From an uncultured Oscillospiraceae bacterium (GTDB lineage: Bacteria; Bacillota_A; Clostridia; Oscillospirales; Oscillospiraceae): 64,000 bases of DNA. The notes below the pieces were generated by a model. It ran no database searches. It had not been told where the DNA came from and saw nothing but the letters and a program-made list of their open reading frames with translations. The DNA lies in contig CAJUAW010000001.1 of NCBI GenBank assembly GCA_910584605.1, forward strand, positions 13,823 through 77,822. The letters are read 5' to 3'. Positions 27,024 to 35,525 of the stretch are shown piece after piece; position 1 is the first letter of the stretch; every line of letters begins with the position of its first letter. The translations under genes were made by a program, and so were the position numbers.

Positions 27024-27463
27024 CATTTCAGCTCGACCTCCGGCATCAGCTCCTGGCCGACGATGCTCAGCACACGGTCCATCTGGGCCACCTCCTCCGG
27101 GGTGAACCGCTCCCGCACACGATCCATTACCTGCTGGATATACTCACTGCTTAGGTTGTAATAGTCGTGAAACTGCTGGGTGGGCCGCAGATGATACTCC
27201 CGCCGGTCGCTGGGGGACTGGACCTTTTCCAGATACCCCTTTCGGATCAGGCTGTTCACCTTGTAGGCGGCGTTGGGGGAGGAGATGTTTGCAAAGGAGG
27301 CAAACTCATTGATGGTAGGTTCATCCAAAGCCCGAATGATCTCCATGCAGAAGGTCTCCACCGCAGTCAGGCTGGCCCGCTTGGTCTGGAACCGGGCGAA
27401 AACGGCCTGGTAAAAATGCAGCTTGAATTTGGTATAGATCCGGTCAAAGCTCTCCTCCAGCAC
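27023..27463 (-). CDS. fabT: MarR-family regulator, probable FabT
   Basis: A 146-residue winged-helix protein (PTINEFASFANISSPNAAYK, recognition helix, then KVQSPSDRREYHLR wing). It is the last gene of the fatty-acid operon, the place FabT occupies at one end of fab clusters in other Firmicutes. I start at the GTG at 27463 with AAGGGAGG seven bases before it. An ATG at 27481 would be almost leaderless relative to the -10 box, and the ORF to 27547 runs into that promoter. Probably represses fab genes in response to acyl-ACP; inferred. Confidence 0.8.
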   Translation of the reverse strand: MLEESFDRIYTKFKLHFYQAVFARFQTKRASLTAVETFCMEIIRALDEPTINEFASFANISSPNAAYKVNSLIRKGYLEKVQSPSDRREYHLRPTQQFHDYYNLSSEYIQQVMDRVRERFTPEEVAQMDRVLSIVGQELMPEVELK

Positions 27464-27490
27464 AGCATTCCCTCCCTTCATTTCCCCAAT

Positions 27491-27496
27491 AGTATA
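27491..27496 (-). promoter_or_regulatory. Secondary promoter for the MarR/FabT gene
   Basis: Extended -10 TGG-TATACT on the minus strand in the gap between fabZ and the MarR gene, allowing the regulator to be made independently of the operon. Confidence 0.5.
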
Positions 27497-27512
27497 CCAG
27501 AAATCGAAGGCT

Positions 27513-27959
27513 TCAGCAAGAAGTTTCGGGGCGTTCTGTGAGAGCAAAGGTCAGCTCCGCCCTGCAGGCCAGCGCTCCCTCCACCCTGGCCTCCGCCGTG
27601 CCGAAGCCCACCAGCCCCTTCCGGGCGGTCAACGCGCAGGAGAGCTCCAGCACGTCGCCGGGCCGGACCTGCCGCTTGAACCGGGCGTTTTTGATCCCGC
27701 CGAAGAGGGCCAGCCGGCCCTTGTTTTCCTCCTCCGTCAGGATGGCCACCGCCCCCACCTGGGCCAGCGCCTCAATGATGAGCACCCCAGGCATCACCTT
27801 GAAGCCGGGGAAGTGGCCCTGAAAGAAGGGCTCGTTGGCGGTAACGCACTTGATCCCCCTGGCGCTCTGGCCAGGGATGCACTCCACAATCCGGTCCACC
27901 AGCAGGAAGGGGTACCGGTGGGGCAAAATCCTCTCGATCTGGTCGATATTCAGCTCCAT
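27513..27959 (-). CDS. fabZ: 3-hydroxyacyl-ACP dehydratase FabZ
   Basis: Dehydrates 3-hydroxyacyl-ACP to trans-2-enoyl-ACP. The 148-residue hot-dog protein has the catalytic His in HRYPFLLVDR and the catalytic Glu in MPGVLIIEALAQ, with the GHFPGFKVMPG loop. It lies 4 bp after fabF. FabZ rather than FabA implies no isomerase step here, so unsaturated chain formation must be handled differently. Confidence 0.96.
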   Translation of the reverse strand: MELNIDQIERILPHRYPFLLVDRIVECIPGQSARGIKCVTANEPFFQGHFPGFKVMPGVLIIEALAQVGAVAILTEEENKGRLALFGGIKNARFKRQVRPGDVLELSCALTARKGLVGFGTAEARVEGALACRAELTFALTERPETSC

Positions 27960-27963
27960 TTCC

Positions 27964-29205
27964 TTATCCCTCCCACTTTTTCAGTGCAATGGCCGCGTTA
28001 TGTCCGCCAAATCCCAGGGAGTTGGACAGGGCAATTTTGATTTCCGCCCTCCGGCCCTGGTTGGGTACGATGTCCAGGTCGCAGGCCGGGTCGGGGACCT
28101 GATAGCCGATGGTGGCGGGGACGAAGCCCTCCTCCAGGGCCAGGGCGGTGAAAATGGCCTCCACCGCCCCCGCCGCACCCAGCAGGTGGCCGGTCATGGA
28201 CTTGGTGGAGCTGACCATCAGCCTTTGGACGTGGTCCTTAAAGACGGTGTGGATGGCCGCCGTCTCGCAGGCGTCGTTCAGAGGGGTGGAGGTGCCGTGG
28301 GCGTTGATGTAGTCCACCGCCTCCGGCTCCAATCCGGCGTCGGCCAAGGCCAGGGCCATGCAGGCGGCCCCTCCCGCTCCGCCGGGGACGGGAGCGGTGA
28401 TGTGGTGGGCGTCGCAGTTGGCGCCGTAGCCCACGACCTCGGCGCAGATGCGCGCCCCTCGGGCTCTGGCGTGCTCATACTCCTCCAGCACCAGGGCGCC
28501 CGCCCCCTCCCCCATGACAAAGCCGGAACGCTCCGCGTCAAAGGGGATGGAGGCCCGAAGGGGATCGGTGCTCTCGCACAGGGCCTTCATAGCGGTAAAG
28601 CCGCCCATGGCCAGGGGAACGACGGCCGCCTCCGCGCCGCCGCACAGCATCACCTCGGCGTAGCCGTCCCGGATGTGGCGGAAGGCGTCTCCGATGGCAT
28701 TGGTCCCCCCGGCGCAGGCGGTGACCACACAGGAACACATCCCCCGGAGGCCGTACCGGATGGCCATATGGCCCGCCGCCATGTTGGAGATGATCATAGG
28801 GATCATAAAGGGGGACACCGAGTCCCAGCCCCGGCTGCACCCCCGCTGATGGGCATCTCCCACCGTCTCAAAGCCGCCGATGCCGCTGGAAAAGATCACG
28901 CCGCACCGGTCGGGACGCTCCAGCTCCCGCGCCAGGCCGGAGGCGTTCATCGCCTCGTCCGCCGCAATCAGGGCCAGCTGGGTAAAGCGGTCCATCTTCC
29001 TGGCCTCCCGACGGCCCAGCAGGGCGTCGATGTCCAGGTCCTTCACCTCGCCGGCCAGCTTCACCTTCATGCTCGATGTGTCGTACCGGGTGATGGGGCC
29101 GATCCCGCAGGTCCCGGCCTGTACGGCGGCCCAGCTGTCAGACACCGTGTTCCCCAGGGGGTTGACGGCGCCCATACCGGTGATGACTACTCTGCGCTTT
29201 TCCAT
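27964..29205 (-). CDS. fabF: 3-oxoacyl-ACP synthase II
   Basis: Elongating condensing enzyme, 413 residues. The Cys-His-His triad is visible in VVTACAGGTNAIGD, NAHGTSTPLND and KSMTGHLLGAAG. The start at 29205 (MEKRRVVITGMG) has GAGGTGAGAG before it; the longer frame to 29286 overlaps fabG and is not used. It lies 13 bp after fabG and 4 bp before fabZ. Confidence 0.96.
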   Translation of the reverse strand: MEKRRVVITGMGAVNPLGNTVSDSWAAVQAGTCGIGPITRYDTSSMKVKLAGEVKDLDIDALLGRREARKMDRFTQLALIAADEAMNASGLARELERPDRCGVIFSSGIGGFETVGDAHQRGCSRGWDSVSPFMIPMIISNMAAGHMAIRYGLRGMCSCVVTACAGGTNAIGDAFRHIRDGYAEVMLCGGAEAAVVPLAMGGFTAMKALCESTDPLRASIPFDAERSGFVMGEGAGALVLEEYEHARARGARICAEVVGYGANCDAHHITAPVPGGAGGAACMALALADAGLEPEAVDYINAHGTSTPLNDACETAAIHTVFKDHVQRLMVSSTKSMTGHLLGAAGAVEAIFTALALEEGFVPATIGYQVPDPACDLDIVPNQGRRAEIKIALSNSLGFGGHNAAIALKKWEG

Positions 29206-29218
29206 CTCTCTCACCTCG

Positions 29219-29962
29219 TCAAACTGCCATGCCGCCGTCCACGCACAGCACCTGTCCGGTGATGTAGGCGGACTCCTTGGCCGCAAAAAACGCCACCGCC
29301 CGGGCGACCTCCTCGGGCGCTCCAGGGCGGCCCTTGGGGATGGTCCCCAGCATGGCCTCCCTGGCCTTGCCGGGGAGCGCAGCGGTCATGTCGGTCTCAA
29401 TATAGCCGGGGGCCACCGCGTTGACGGTGATGTCCCGTCCGGCCAGCTCCTTGGCGGCGGCCTTGATCAGGCCCAGAAGGCCCGCCTTGCTGGCGGCGTA
29501 GGCGGTCTGGCCCGGGTTGCCCCGCAGGCCCACCACGCTGGACAGGCAGACAATCCGCCCGTACTTCTGCCGCAGCATTATCTTCGCCGCCGCCTTGGTG
29601 CAGAAATAGGCCCCCTTCAGGTTGGTATCCAGGGTCTTTTCAAAATCCTCCGTTTTGGCGGTCATGAGCAGGCCGTCCCGGCTGATGCCGGCGTTGTTCA
29701 CCAGAATGTCCAGCCGGCCGAAGCGCTCCTTCACCGCCGCCGCCAGGGCCTCGCAGGCGTCGGGGCTGGCTACGTCGGCCTGAAAGACCTCCGCCTCCGC
29801 TCCCAGCTGCCGGCACAGCTCTGCGGTCTCCGCCGCCGCCTCCCTGCTGCCCGCGTAGTTGACGGCCACCGCCGCCCCCTGCCGGGCCAGCTCCAGGCAG
29901 ATGGCCCGGCCGATCCCCCGGCTGCCGCCGGTGACCAGGGCCACGTTTCCCTCCATGCTCAT
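29219..29962 (-). CDS. fabG: 3-oxoacyl-ACP reductase
   Basis: NADPH-dependent reductase of the short-chain dehydrogenase family, 247 residues. TGGSRGIGRA is the cofactor loop, NNAG the structural motif, and the Ser/Tyr/Lys triad lies in LSSVVGLRGNPGQTAYAASK. Its start overlaps the fabD stop by 4 bp. Confidence 0.96.
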   Translation of the reverse strand: MSMEGNVALVTGGSRGIGRAICLELARQGAAVAVNYAGSREAAAETAELCRQLGAEAEVFQADVASPDACEALAAAVKERFGRLDILVNNAGISRDGLLMTAKTEDFEKTLDTNLKGAYFCTKAAAKIMLRQKYGRIVCLSSVVGLRGNPGQTAYAASKAGLLGLIKAAAKELAGRDITVNAVAPGYIETDMTAALPGKAREAMLGTIPKGRPGAPEEVARAVAFFAAKESAYITGQVLCVDGGMAV

Positions 29963-30891
29963 GCTGTCTCTCCTTTCAGCGCGGATACCACGCTGTGGAA
30001 GTCCGCCGCCGTGTCGATGTGATAGGTCTTGATGGCCGGAGCCGTCTTTTTGAAAAAGCCGCTCAGGGCCTTCCCCGGCCCGATCTCCACCACGGTGTCA
30101 ATGCCGTCCGCCTCCATGCGGCGGATGGTGTCCTCCCAGTAGACGGAGGACTGCACCTGCCGTTCCAGCAGGGCGGGGATGGTCTCGCCAGCCTCTATGG
30201 GGCCGCCCTTGCAGTTGAAGTAGACGGGGAACTCCATAGGTCCAAAGTCCAGGGTCCGGAAGTAAGCTGCCAGCGCGTCCCCGGCGGGCTTCATCAGGCG
30301 GGTGTGGAAGGGGCCGCTCACCTTCAGCGGCATGCACCGCTTGGCCCCCAGCTCTTTGGCCAGCTCACCGGCCCGGTCCACCGCCGCCCGCTCCCCGCCG
30401 ATGACCAGCTGGCCGGGGCAGTTGTAGTTGCAGATCTGGACCACACCCAGCTCCGAAGCTCCATCGCAGGCGGTCTGGAGCTTTTCCCGGTCCAGGCCCA
30501 GCACGGCGGTCATACCGCACTCCAGTCTGGCGGCGGCCTCCTCCATGACCTTCCCCCGAAAAGCCACCGTGGAAATGGCCGTTCCCTGACTGAACACCCC
30601 GGCGGCGTGGAGGGCGGAATACTCCCCCAGGGACAGCCCCGCCGCCGCCTGGGGGCGGATGCCCTCCTGGGCCAGCAGGCTGGTCACCCCCACGGCGAAG
30701 GCCGCCATGCAGGGCTGGGTGTACCGGGTCTGGGACAGCTTCTCCTCCGGCCCCTCGAAGCACAGCGTCTTCAGGTCGAATTCCACCGGAGCGTGGTCAA
30801 ACACACGGGCAAAGCCGGGAAATTCCTCATAAAAATCCTTTCCCATGCCCACTCTCTGGCTGCCCTGTCCGGCGTATACAAAGGCGATCAT
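29959..30891 (-). CDS. fabD: Malonyl-CoA:ACP transacylase
   Basis: Loads malonate on ACP. It has 310 residues from the ATG at 30891 (MIAFVYAGQGSQRVGMG), which overlaps the upstream stop by 4 bp and has GGAGG before it; the frame to 31083 is rejected. The nucleophile loop reads GLSLGEYSA instead of the usual GHSLGE, and the catalytic His follows in GPFHTRLM. The change beside the nucleophile is uncommon but keeps Ser. Confidence 0.95.
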   Translation of the reverse strand: MIAFVYAGQGSQRVGMGKDFYEEFPGFARVFDHAPVEFDLKTLCFEGPEEKLSQTRYTQPCMAAFAVGVTSLLAQEGIRPQAAAGLSLGEYSALHAAGVFSQGTAISTVAFRGKVMEEAAARLECGMTAVLGLDREKLQTACDGASELGVVQICNYNCPGQLVIGGERAAVDRAGELAKELGAKRCMPLKVSGPFHTRLMKPAGDALAAYFRTLDFGPMEFPVYFNCKGGPIEAGETIPALLERQVQSSVYWEDTIRRMEADGIDTVVEIGPGKALSGFFKKTAPAIKTYHIDTAADFHSVVSALKGETA

Positions 30892-31976
30892 TGCGCCGCC
30901 CTCCATTCTGTTATAATTTGGTGGATCTGCTCCTCCACTGTGGACATCCGGTCCATCCGGCCCACATTCGCCCCGCAGAAGAACAGGCCGTTGTTCCAGT
31001 CCCCGTGCCAGGCGTCGATGAGGGCCTGGGAGATGCAGTAGGGGGACTCCAGCTTTTTGCAGGGCGTCAGGCAGTTGACACACCGCGCGGGGCGGGGCTG
31101 CGTCCCCGCCTCCACCCGGTCGATCAGGGGACTGCGCAGGGCCCGTCCTGGCATGCCCACAGGGCTTTTGACAATGGCGACGTCCTTCTCCCGGGCGTTC
31201 AGAAGGATGCGTTTAAAGTCTTCTCCAGCGTCGCACTCCCGGGTGGCGATAAAGCGGGTAGCGAATTGGGCTCCGGCGGCCCCTTCCCGCATGTAGCGGG
31301 CCATATCTCCGCCGTTTTCCACGCCTCCGGCCACAAAAACAGGGATATCCCGCCCGTATTTGTCCCGGAAGGGGGCCAGCGCCTCCCGCACCTCCCGGAG
31401 CAGGCGGCTGAGGGAGACGGGCCGTCCCGCCTGGGCCTCTCTGGCCTCCTCGGGGGAGAAGCCCAGGTGCCCGCCCGCCAGGGGACCCTCCAGCACCACA
31501 AAATCCGGGGCCCGCTGGTAGCGCCGGTCCCACACCCTGCTGATGAGGGCGGCGGCCTTCCCTCCGCTGACGATGGGAGCCAGAGCGGCGGTATTCCCAG
31601 GCACCTGGGCCGCAATGGCGGGCAGCTGGAGGGGCAGTCCCGCCCCGCTGACCACAGCGTCCGCCCCAGCCCGCAGAGCGGTGCGGACGCTGTCGGCGTA
31701 CTGGACGGTGGCCACCATGGCGTTGACCGCCACCAATCCCGCGCCCCGGGCCAGCTCCCTGGCCCGGCGGACCTGGCGGTCCAAGGCCCGGAGGTTGGCC
31801 CCCTGGAAGTTTTCGGAATAATCCGGCTCCAGAAAGCCGCAGGCGGCGGTGGAGATGGTCCCCATCCCGCCTTGGGCGGCCACCGCTCCGGCCAGCCGGT
31901 CCAGGCTGATCCCTACCCCCATTCCCCCCTGGAGAACCGGCAGGGGAAGGGTCTTGCTGCCCAGTATTACCCCCAT
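30888..31976 (-). CDS. Second FabK-like / nitronate monooxygenase-family flavoprotein with a cysteine cluster
   Basis: A 362-residue TIM-barrel FMN protein related to FabK and nitronate monooxygenase (VLQGGMGVGISLDRLAGAVA, EGPLAGGHLG, VFVAGGVENGGDMARYM). Unlike the neighbouring FabK it carries a C-terminal extension with CVNCLTPC and a further Cys (residues about 307-325) that could bind a metal or iron-sulfur cluster. It overlaps fabK by 10 bp and fabD by 4 bp, so it is tightly coupled to fatty-acid synthesis. Its reaction is unknown. Possibilities are a second enoyl-ACP reductase or an enzyme making unsaturated chains. Confidence 0.75.
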   Translation of the reverse strand: MGVILGSKTLPLPVLQGGMGVGISLDRLAGAVAAQGGMGTISTAACGFLEPDYSENFQGANLRALDRQVRRARELARGAGLVAVNAMVATVQYADSVRTALRAGADAVVSGAGLPLQLPAIAAQVPGNTAALAPIVSGGKAAALISRVWDRRYQRAPDFVVLEGPLAGGHLGFSPEEAREAQAGRPVSLSRLLREVREALAPFRDKYGRDIPVFVAGGVENGGDMARYMREGAAGAQFATRFIATRECDAGEDFKRILLNAREKDVAIVKSPVGMPGRALRSPLIDRVEAGTQPRPARCVNCLTPCKKLESPYCISQALIDAWHGDWNNGLFFCGANVGRMDRMSTVEEQIHQIITEWRAAQ

Positions 31977-32902
31977 TTTGCCTCCGTCTCTGCCAGAACG
32001 GCCTGGCTGTCCCGGACCATTTCCTCAAAAATGGTCCGCAGGGGACGAATCGCATGGAGCAGGCCTGCCGTCTGGCCGCACATGAGGGAGCCGGTTTTGG
32101 TGTCGCCGTCGAAGACCGCCCGGCGCAGGGAGCCCAGCGTGAACTTTTCCAGCTCCTCCCGGCCGGCCCCGGCCCGCTCCTGCTTCAGATACTCCCGGGA
32201 CATCTGGTTCTTCAAGATTCGCACCGGGGCGTTGACGCTGCGGCCGGTAACAGTGGTGTCGCTGTCCTTGGCCTTCAGGACGGCCTGCTTGTAGTTGTCG
32301 TGAATGGGGCATTCCTCACTGACCAGCAGGCAGGTGCCCACCTGGACCCCGCAGGCCCCCAGGGCGAAGGCGGCGGCCAGCTGCCGGCCCGAGGCGATGC
32401 CTCCGGCGGCGATGACGGGCAAGCCGGTCATCTCACACACCTGGGGCACCAGGGCCATGGTGGTCAGCTCCCCCACGTGGCCGCCGCTCTCGGTGCCCTC
32501 GGCGATGAAGCCGTCCACCCCCAGGGGTTCCAGGCGGCGCACCAGGGTGGTGGCGGGGACCACGGGGAAAACCTTGATGCCCGCCTCCTTCCAGGCAGGA
32601 ACGAACTGGCCGGGTACCCCCGCGCCAGTGGTGACCACCTTTACCCCCTCCTCAATGACCACCTGGGCCATCTCCGCGGCGGCGGGGTTCATCAGCATGA
32701 TGTTCACGCCAAAGGGTTTTTCCGTAAGGGATTTGCAGGTGCGGATGTGCTCCCGGAGCAGCTCCGCCGTCATGCCCCCTGCGCCGATGAGGCCCAGCGC
32801 CCCGGCGTTGGACACGGCGGCGGCAAACTCGCCGGTGGCAATGTTGGCCATGCCGCCCTGGATAATGGGGAACTCGGTCCCCAGGATCTCGTTCAGCTTC
32901 AT
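31967..32902 (-). CDS. fabK: Enoyl-ACP reductase II (FMN)
   Basis: Reduces trans-2-enoyl-ACP, the last step of elongation. The 311 residues match FabK length. PIIQGGMANIATGEFAAAVS, TTGAGVP, EGTESGGHVGE and AAGGIASGRQ form the FMN site. No fabI is present in the cluster, so this is the main reductase candidate. It follows fabH by 12 bp. Confidence 0.94.
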   Translation of the reverse strand: MKLNEILGTEFPIIQGGMANIATGEFAAAVSNAGALGLIGAGGMTAELLREHIRTCKSLTEKPFGVNIMLMNPAAAEMAQVVIEEGVKVVTTGAGVPGQFVPAWKEAGIKVFPVVPATTLVRRLEPLGVDGFIAEGTESGGHVGELTTMALVPQVCEMTGLPVIAAGGIASGRQLAAAFALGACGVQVGTCLLVSEECPIHDNYKQAVLKAKDSDTTVTGRSVNAPVRILKNQMSREYLKQERAGAGREELEKFTLGSLRRAVFDGDTKTGSLMCGQTAGLLHAIRPLRTIFEEMVRDSQAVLAETEAKWG

Positions 32903-32914
32903 AGTATCTCTCCT

Positions 32915-33856
32915 TTACCAGCGCAGCAGCGCCCCGGCCCAGGTCAGGCCGCCGCCGAAGCCCACCGTCAGCACCCGCATCCCGGGGCGCAGCCTTCCCG
33001 ATTGGACCAGCTCGTCCAGGGCGATGGGGATGCTGGCGGCGGAGGTGTTGCCGTAGCGGTCCATATTTTTATAAAACAGGCCCTCTTGGGCCTTCAGCTT
33101 CTTGGATACATGGTCAATAATCCGGGCATTGGCCTGGTGGCAGACCACCAGATCCAAGTCGTTGACGGAGACCAGCCCCTCCGCCTCCAGCAGCTGGCAG
33201 ATGGACCGCTCCACCACCTCCACGGCAAAGCGAAACACCGCCTTTCCGTCCATATGGATGGCGGAGGGGACTGGTCCCGGTCCCTGGACCCGGATGCTGT
33301 CCGGGTCCCCCCGGGAGCCGAAGACGGTGTGCCAGCTCCGGGTCTCGTCCCGGCGGAGCACTGCCGCCCCCGCCCCGTCCCCGAAGAGGACGCAGGTGTT
33401 GCGGTCGGTGTGGTCCATCACCCGGCTGATGACCTCCGCCCCCACCACCAGAGCATAAGGGCGGGGTGCGCCGGCCAGCAGAGCGTGGGCGGTCTTCAGG
33501 CCGTACAAAAACCCGGCGCAGGCGGCGTTCAGGTCGAAGCAGAGGGTGTCCTCCTCCAGCCCCAGCTCCCGCTGGAGCAGACAGGCGGTGGAGGGACTGG
33601 CGTGATCGGGGGTAAAGGTGCCCACCAGACACACGCCTATGTCGGCGGCGGTCAGGCCCGCCCGCTCCATGGCCTGCCGGGCCGCGCCAGCCGCAAGCTG
33701 AACGCCGGTTTCTCCCGCGCAGAAATACCGCTGATGTATCCCGGTGCGGCTGAACACCCACTCGTCGCTGGTGTCCACCGCCCGGCTCAGCTCCTCGTTG
33801 GTCACCGCCCGCTCCGGCAGGCACCGGCCGGTGGCTAAAATATGGGGCGCGCTCAT
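32915..33856 (-). CDS. fabH: 3-oxoacyl-ACP synthase III
   Basis: Starts chains by condensing acyl-CoA with malonyl-ACP. It has 313 residues with the Cys-His-Asn triad: DLNAACAGFLYG, HQANARIID and YGNTSAAS. WVFSRTGI is the usual N-terminal tunnel motif. The ATG overlaps the accA stop by 4 bp. Confidence 0.96.
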   Translation of the reverse strand: MSAPHILATGRCLPERAVTNEELSRAVDTSDEWVFSRTGIHQRYFCAGETGVQLAAGAARQAMERAGLTAADIGVCLVGTFTPDHASPSTACLLQRELGLEEDTLCFDLNAACAGFLYGLKTAHALLAGAPRPYALVVGAEVISRVMDHTDRNTCVLFGDGAGAAVLRRDETRSWHTVFGSRGDPDSIRVQGPGPVPSAIHMDGKAVFRFAVEVVERSICQLLEAEGLVSVNDLDLVVCHQANARIIDHVSKKLKAQEGLFYKNMDRYGNTSAASIPIALDELVQSGRLRPGMRVLTVGFGGGLTWAGALLRW

Positions 33857-34677
33857 GGCTCCTCCCTCCCCGCGGGAGGCAGATTCTGCCCCATAGCGCG
33901 GAACATATCGTATCTCTGCTTCGCCAGGGCCGGGCCCTTCAGCTTATCCAGGGCGGCCAGCTCCTTGGTCAGCGCCGCGTCTACCGTACGGAACATGGCC
34001 TCCCAGTCGGTATGAGCGCCGCCTTCCGGCTCCCGCAGGACCCCCTGGACGATGCCGCCCCGGCGCAGGTCCTGGGCGGTAAGCTTCATCACCCCGCAGG
34101 CCTCCTCAGCACGGGAGGCGTCCTTCCACAAAATGGAGGCGAAGCCCTCAGGGGAGAGTACCGAGTACACTGCGTGCTCCAGCATGAGCACCCGGTTGGC
34201 CACGGCCAGAGCCAGGGCCCCGCCGCTGTTCCCCTCCCCGGTGATCACAGAGATGATGGGGACCTCCAGGGCGCTCATCAAGGCCAGGCACTGGGCAATG
34301 GCCTCCCCCTGGCCCCGCTCCTCCGCCTCCTTTCCGGGGTAGGCCCCCGGAGTGTCCACAAAGGTGATGATGGGCCGGCCGAATTTCTCCGCCTGCTTCA
34401 TCAGCCGCTGGGCCTTGCGGTAGCCCTCGGGGGAGGGCATGCCGAAGTTGCAGCGCAGGTTTTCCTCCAGGTTTTTCCCCTTCCGGTGGCCGATCACGGT
34501 GACAGGCCGTCCGTGGAACCGGGCGATGCCCCCCAGAATGCTGGCGTCCTCGCCGCACAGGCGGTCCCCCCGCTGCTCAAAGAAGCCGGTGAACAGAGCG
34601 CCGATGAAGTCCGCCGTCCCCGGACGGGCCGGGTTTCGGGCGAGCTTCACCTTCTCCTCCGGTGTAAAGCGGCTCAT
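33853..34677 (-). CDS. accA: Acetyl-CoA carboxylase carboxyltransferase subunit alpha
   Basis: A 274-residue crotonase-like subunit that, with AccD, moves the carboxyl group from carboxybiotin to acetyl-CoA. The TFVDTPGAYPGKEAEERGQG and GEGNSGGALALAVANRVLML segments are diagnostic. It is somewhat shorter than E. coli AccA (319), lacking N-terminal residues, as in many Firmicutes. Overlaps of 4 bp occur with accD and fabH. Confidence 0.95.
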   Translation of the reverse strand: MSRFTPEEKVKLARNPARPGTADFIGALFTGFFEQRGDRLCGEDASILGGIARFHGRPVTVIGHRKGKNLEENLRCNFGMPSPEGYRKAQRLMKQAEKFGRPIITFVDTPGAYPGKEAEERGQGEAIAQCLALMSALEVPIISVITGEGNSGGALALAVANRVLMLEHAVYSVLSPEGFASILWKDASRAEEACGVMKLTAQDLRRGGIVQGVLREPEGGAHTDWEAMFRTVDAALTKELAALDKLKGPALAKQRYDMFRAMGQNLPPAGREEP

Positions 34678-35525
34678 GAACGTCCCCCCTTCTCATGGAG
34701 GGCCAGCAGCTGGGCCAGCACCGTCCGCCACTCGCTCCGGGGGACGATCTGGTCCAAAAAGCCGTGGTCCAGCAGATATTCTGCGCGCTGGAAGCCCTCG
34801 GGCAGCTGTTCCTTGATGGTCTGCTCGATGACCCTCGGCCCGGCAAAGCCGATGAGGGACCCCGGCTCGGCCAGCATGATGTCCCCCAGTGAAGCAAAGC
34901 TGGCTGTCACCCCGCCGGTGGTGGGGTGGGTGAAGCAGGAGATATACAGCCCGCCCCGGCTCTGAAACCGCTGGATGGCGGCGGCGGTTTTGGCCATCTG
35001 CATCAGGGAAAAGATCCCCTCCTGCATCCGGGCCCCGCCGCTGGCGGAGAATATCACCAGCGGCAGCTTCTTTCGGGCGGCGTACTCGGCGGCCTGGGTG
35101 ATCCGCTCCCCCACCGCCGTGCCCATGCTGCCCATGAGAAACCGGCTGTCCATCACGCCGAAGACCGCCCTGCGGCCCTCGATCCTGCCCAGCGCAGTGA
35201 CCGCTCCGTCCCGCAGGCCGGTCTCCACCTCCAGCCTGGCCAGCTTAGCCGGGTAGTCCGGAAAGGCCAGCGGATCGGCGGGCGGGACCTCCTCCAGCTC
35301 CTGGAAGGAGCCGGGGTCCAGGATGCCGGACAGCCGGTAATAGGCGTCGATCGGGGCGTGAAAACCGCACCTGGGGCAGACCTGCAGGGCGCGCTCCCAC
35401 TCCAGTCCGGCACTCTCCGCACCGCACTCCGGGCATTTGATCCGCCGGGAGGAGTCCAGCTTCCCCTCCCGCATGGTCTGGTAGACCAGCATCCGGTCCC
35501 GGCGCCGGGAAAAAATTCGGTTCAC
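34674..35525 (-). CDS. accD: Acetyl-CoA carboxylase carboxyltransferase subunit beta
   Basis: A 283-residue subunit with an N-terminal four-cysteine zinc ribbon (CPECGAES...VCPRCG, residues about 25-50) followed by the crotonase-like transferase domain (FSASGGARMQEG). It pairs with accA, with a 4-bp overlap. The zinc ribbon distinguishes it from propionyl-CoA carboxylase subunits. Confidence 0.96.
   Translation of the reverse strand: MNRIFSRRRDRMLVYQTMREGKLDSSRRIKCPECGAESAGLEWERALQVCPRCGFHAPIDAYYRLSGILDPGSFQELEEVPPADPLAFPDYPAKLARLEVETGLRDGAVTALGRIEGRRAVFGVMDSRFLMGSMGTAVGERITQAAEYAARKKLPLVIFSASGGARMQEGIFSLMQMAKTAAAIQRFQSRGGLYISCFTHPTTGGVTASFASLGDIMLAEPGSLIGFAGPRVIEQTIKEQLPEGFQRAEYLLDHGFLDQIVPRSEWRTVLAQLLALHEKGGRS

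Noticed and set aside
29995..31041. Long plus-strand frame over fabD and others over the fab operon
   Set aside because: Mirror-frame artefact of high third-position GC; fabD, fabK and related products fit on the other strand with motifs and overlapping starts.
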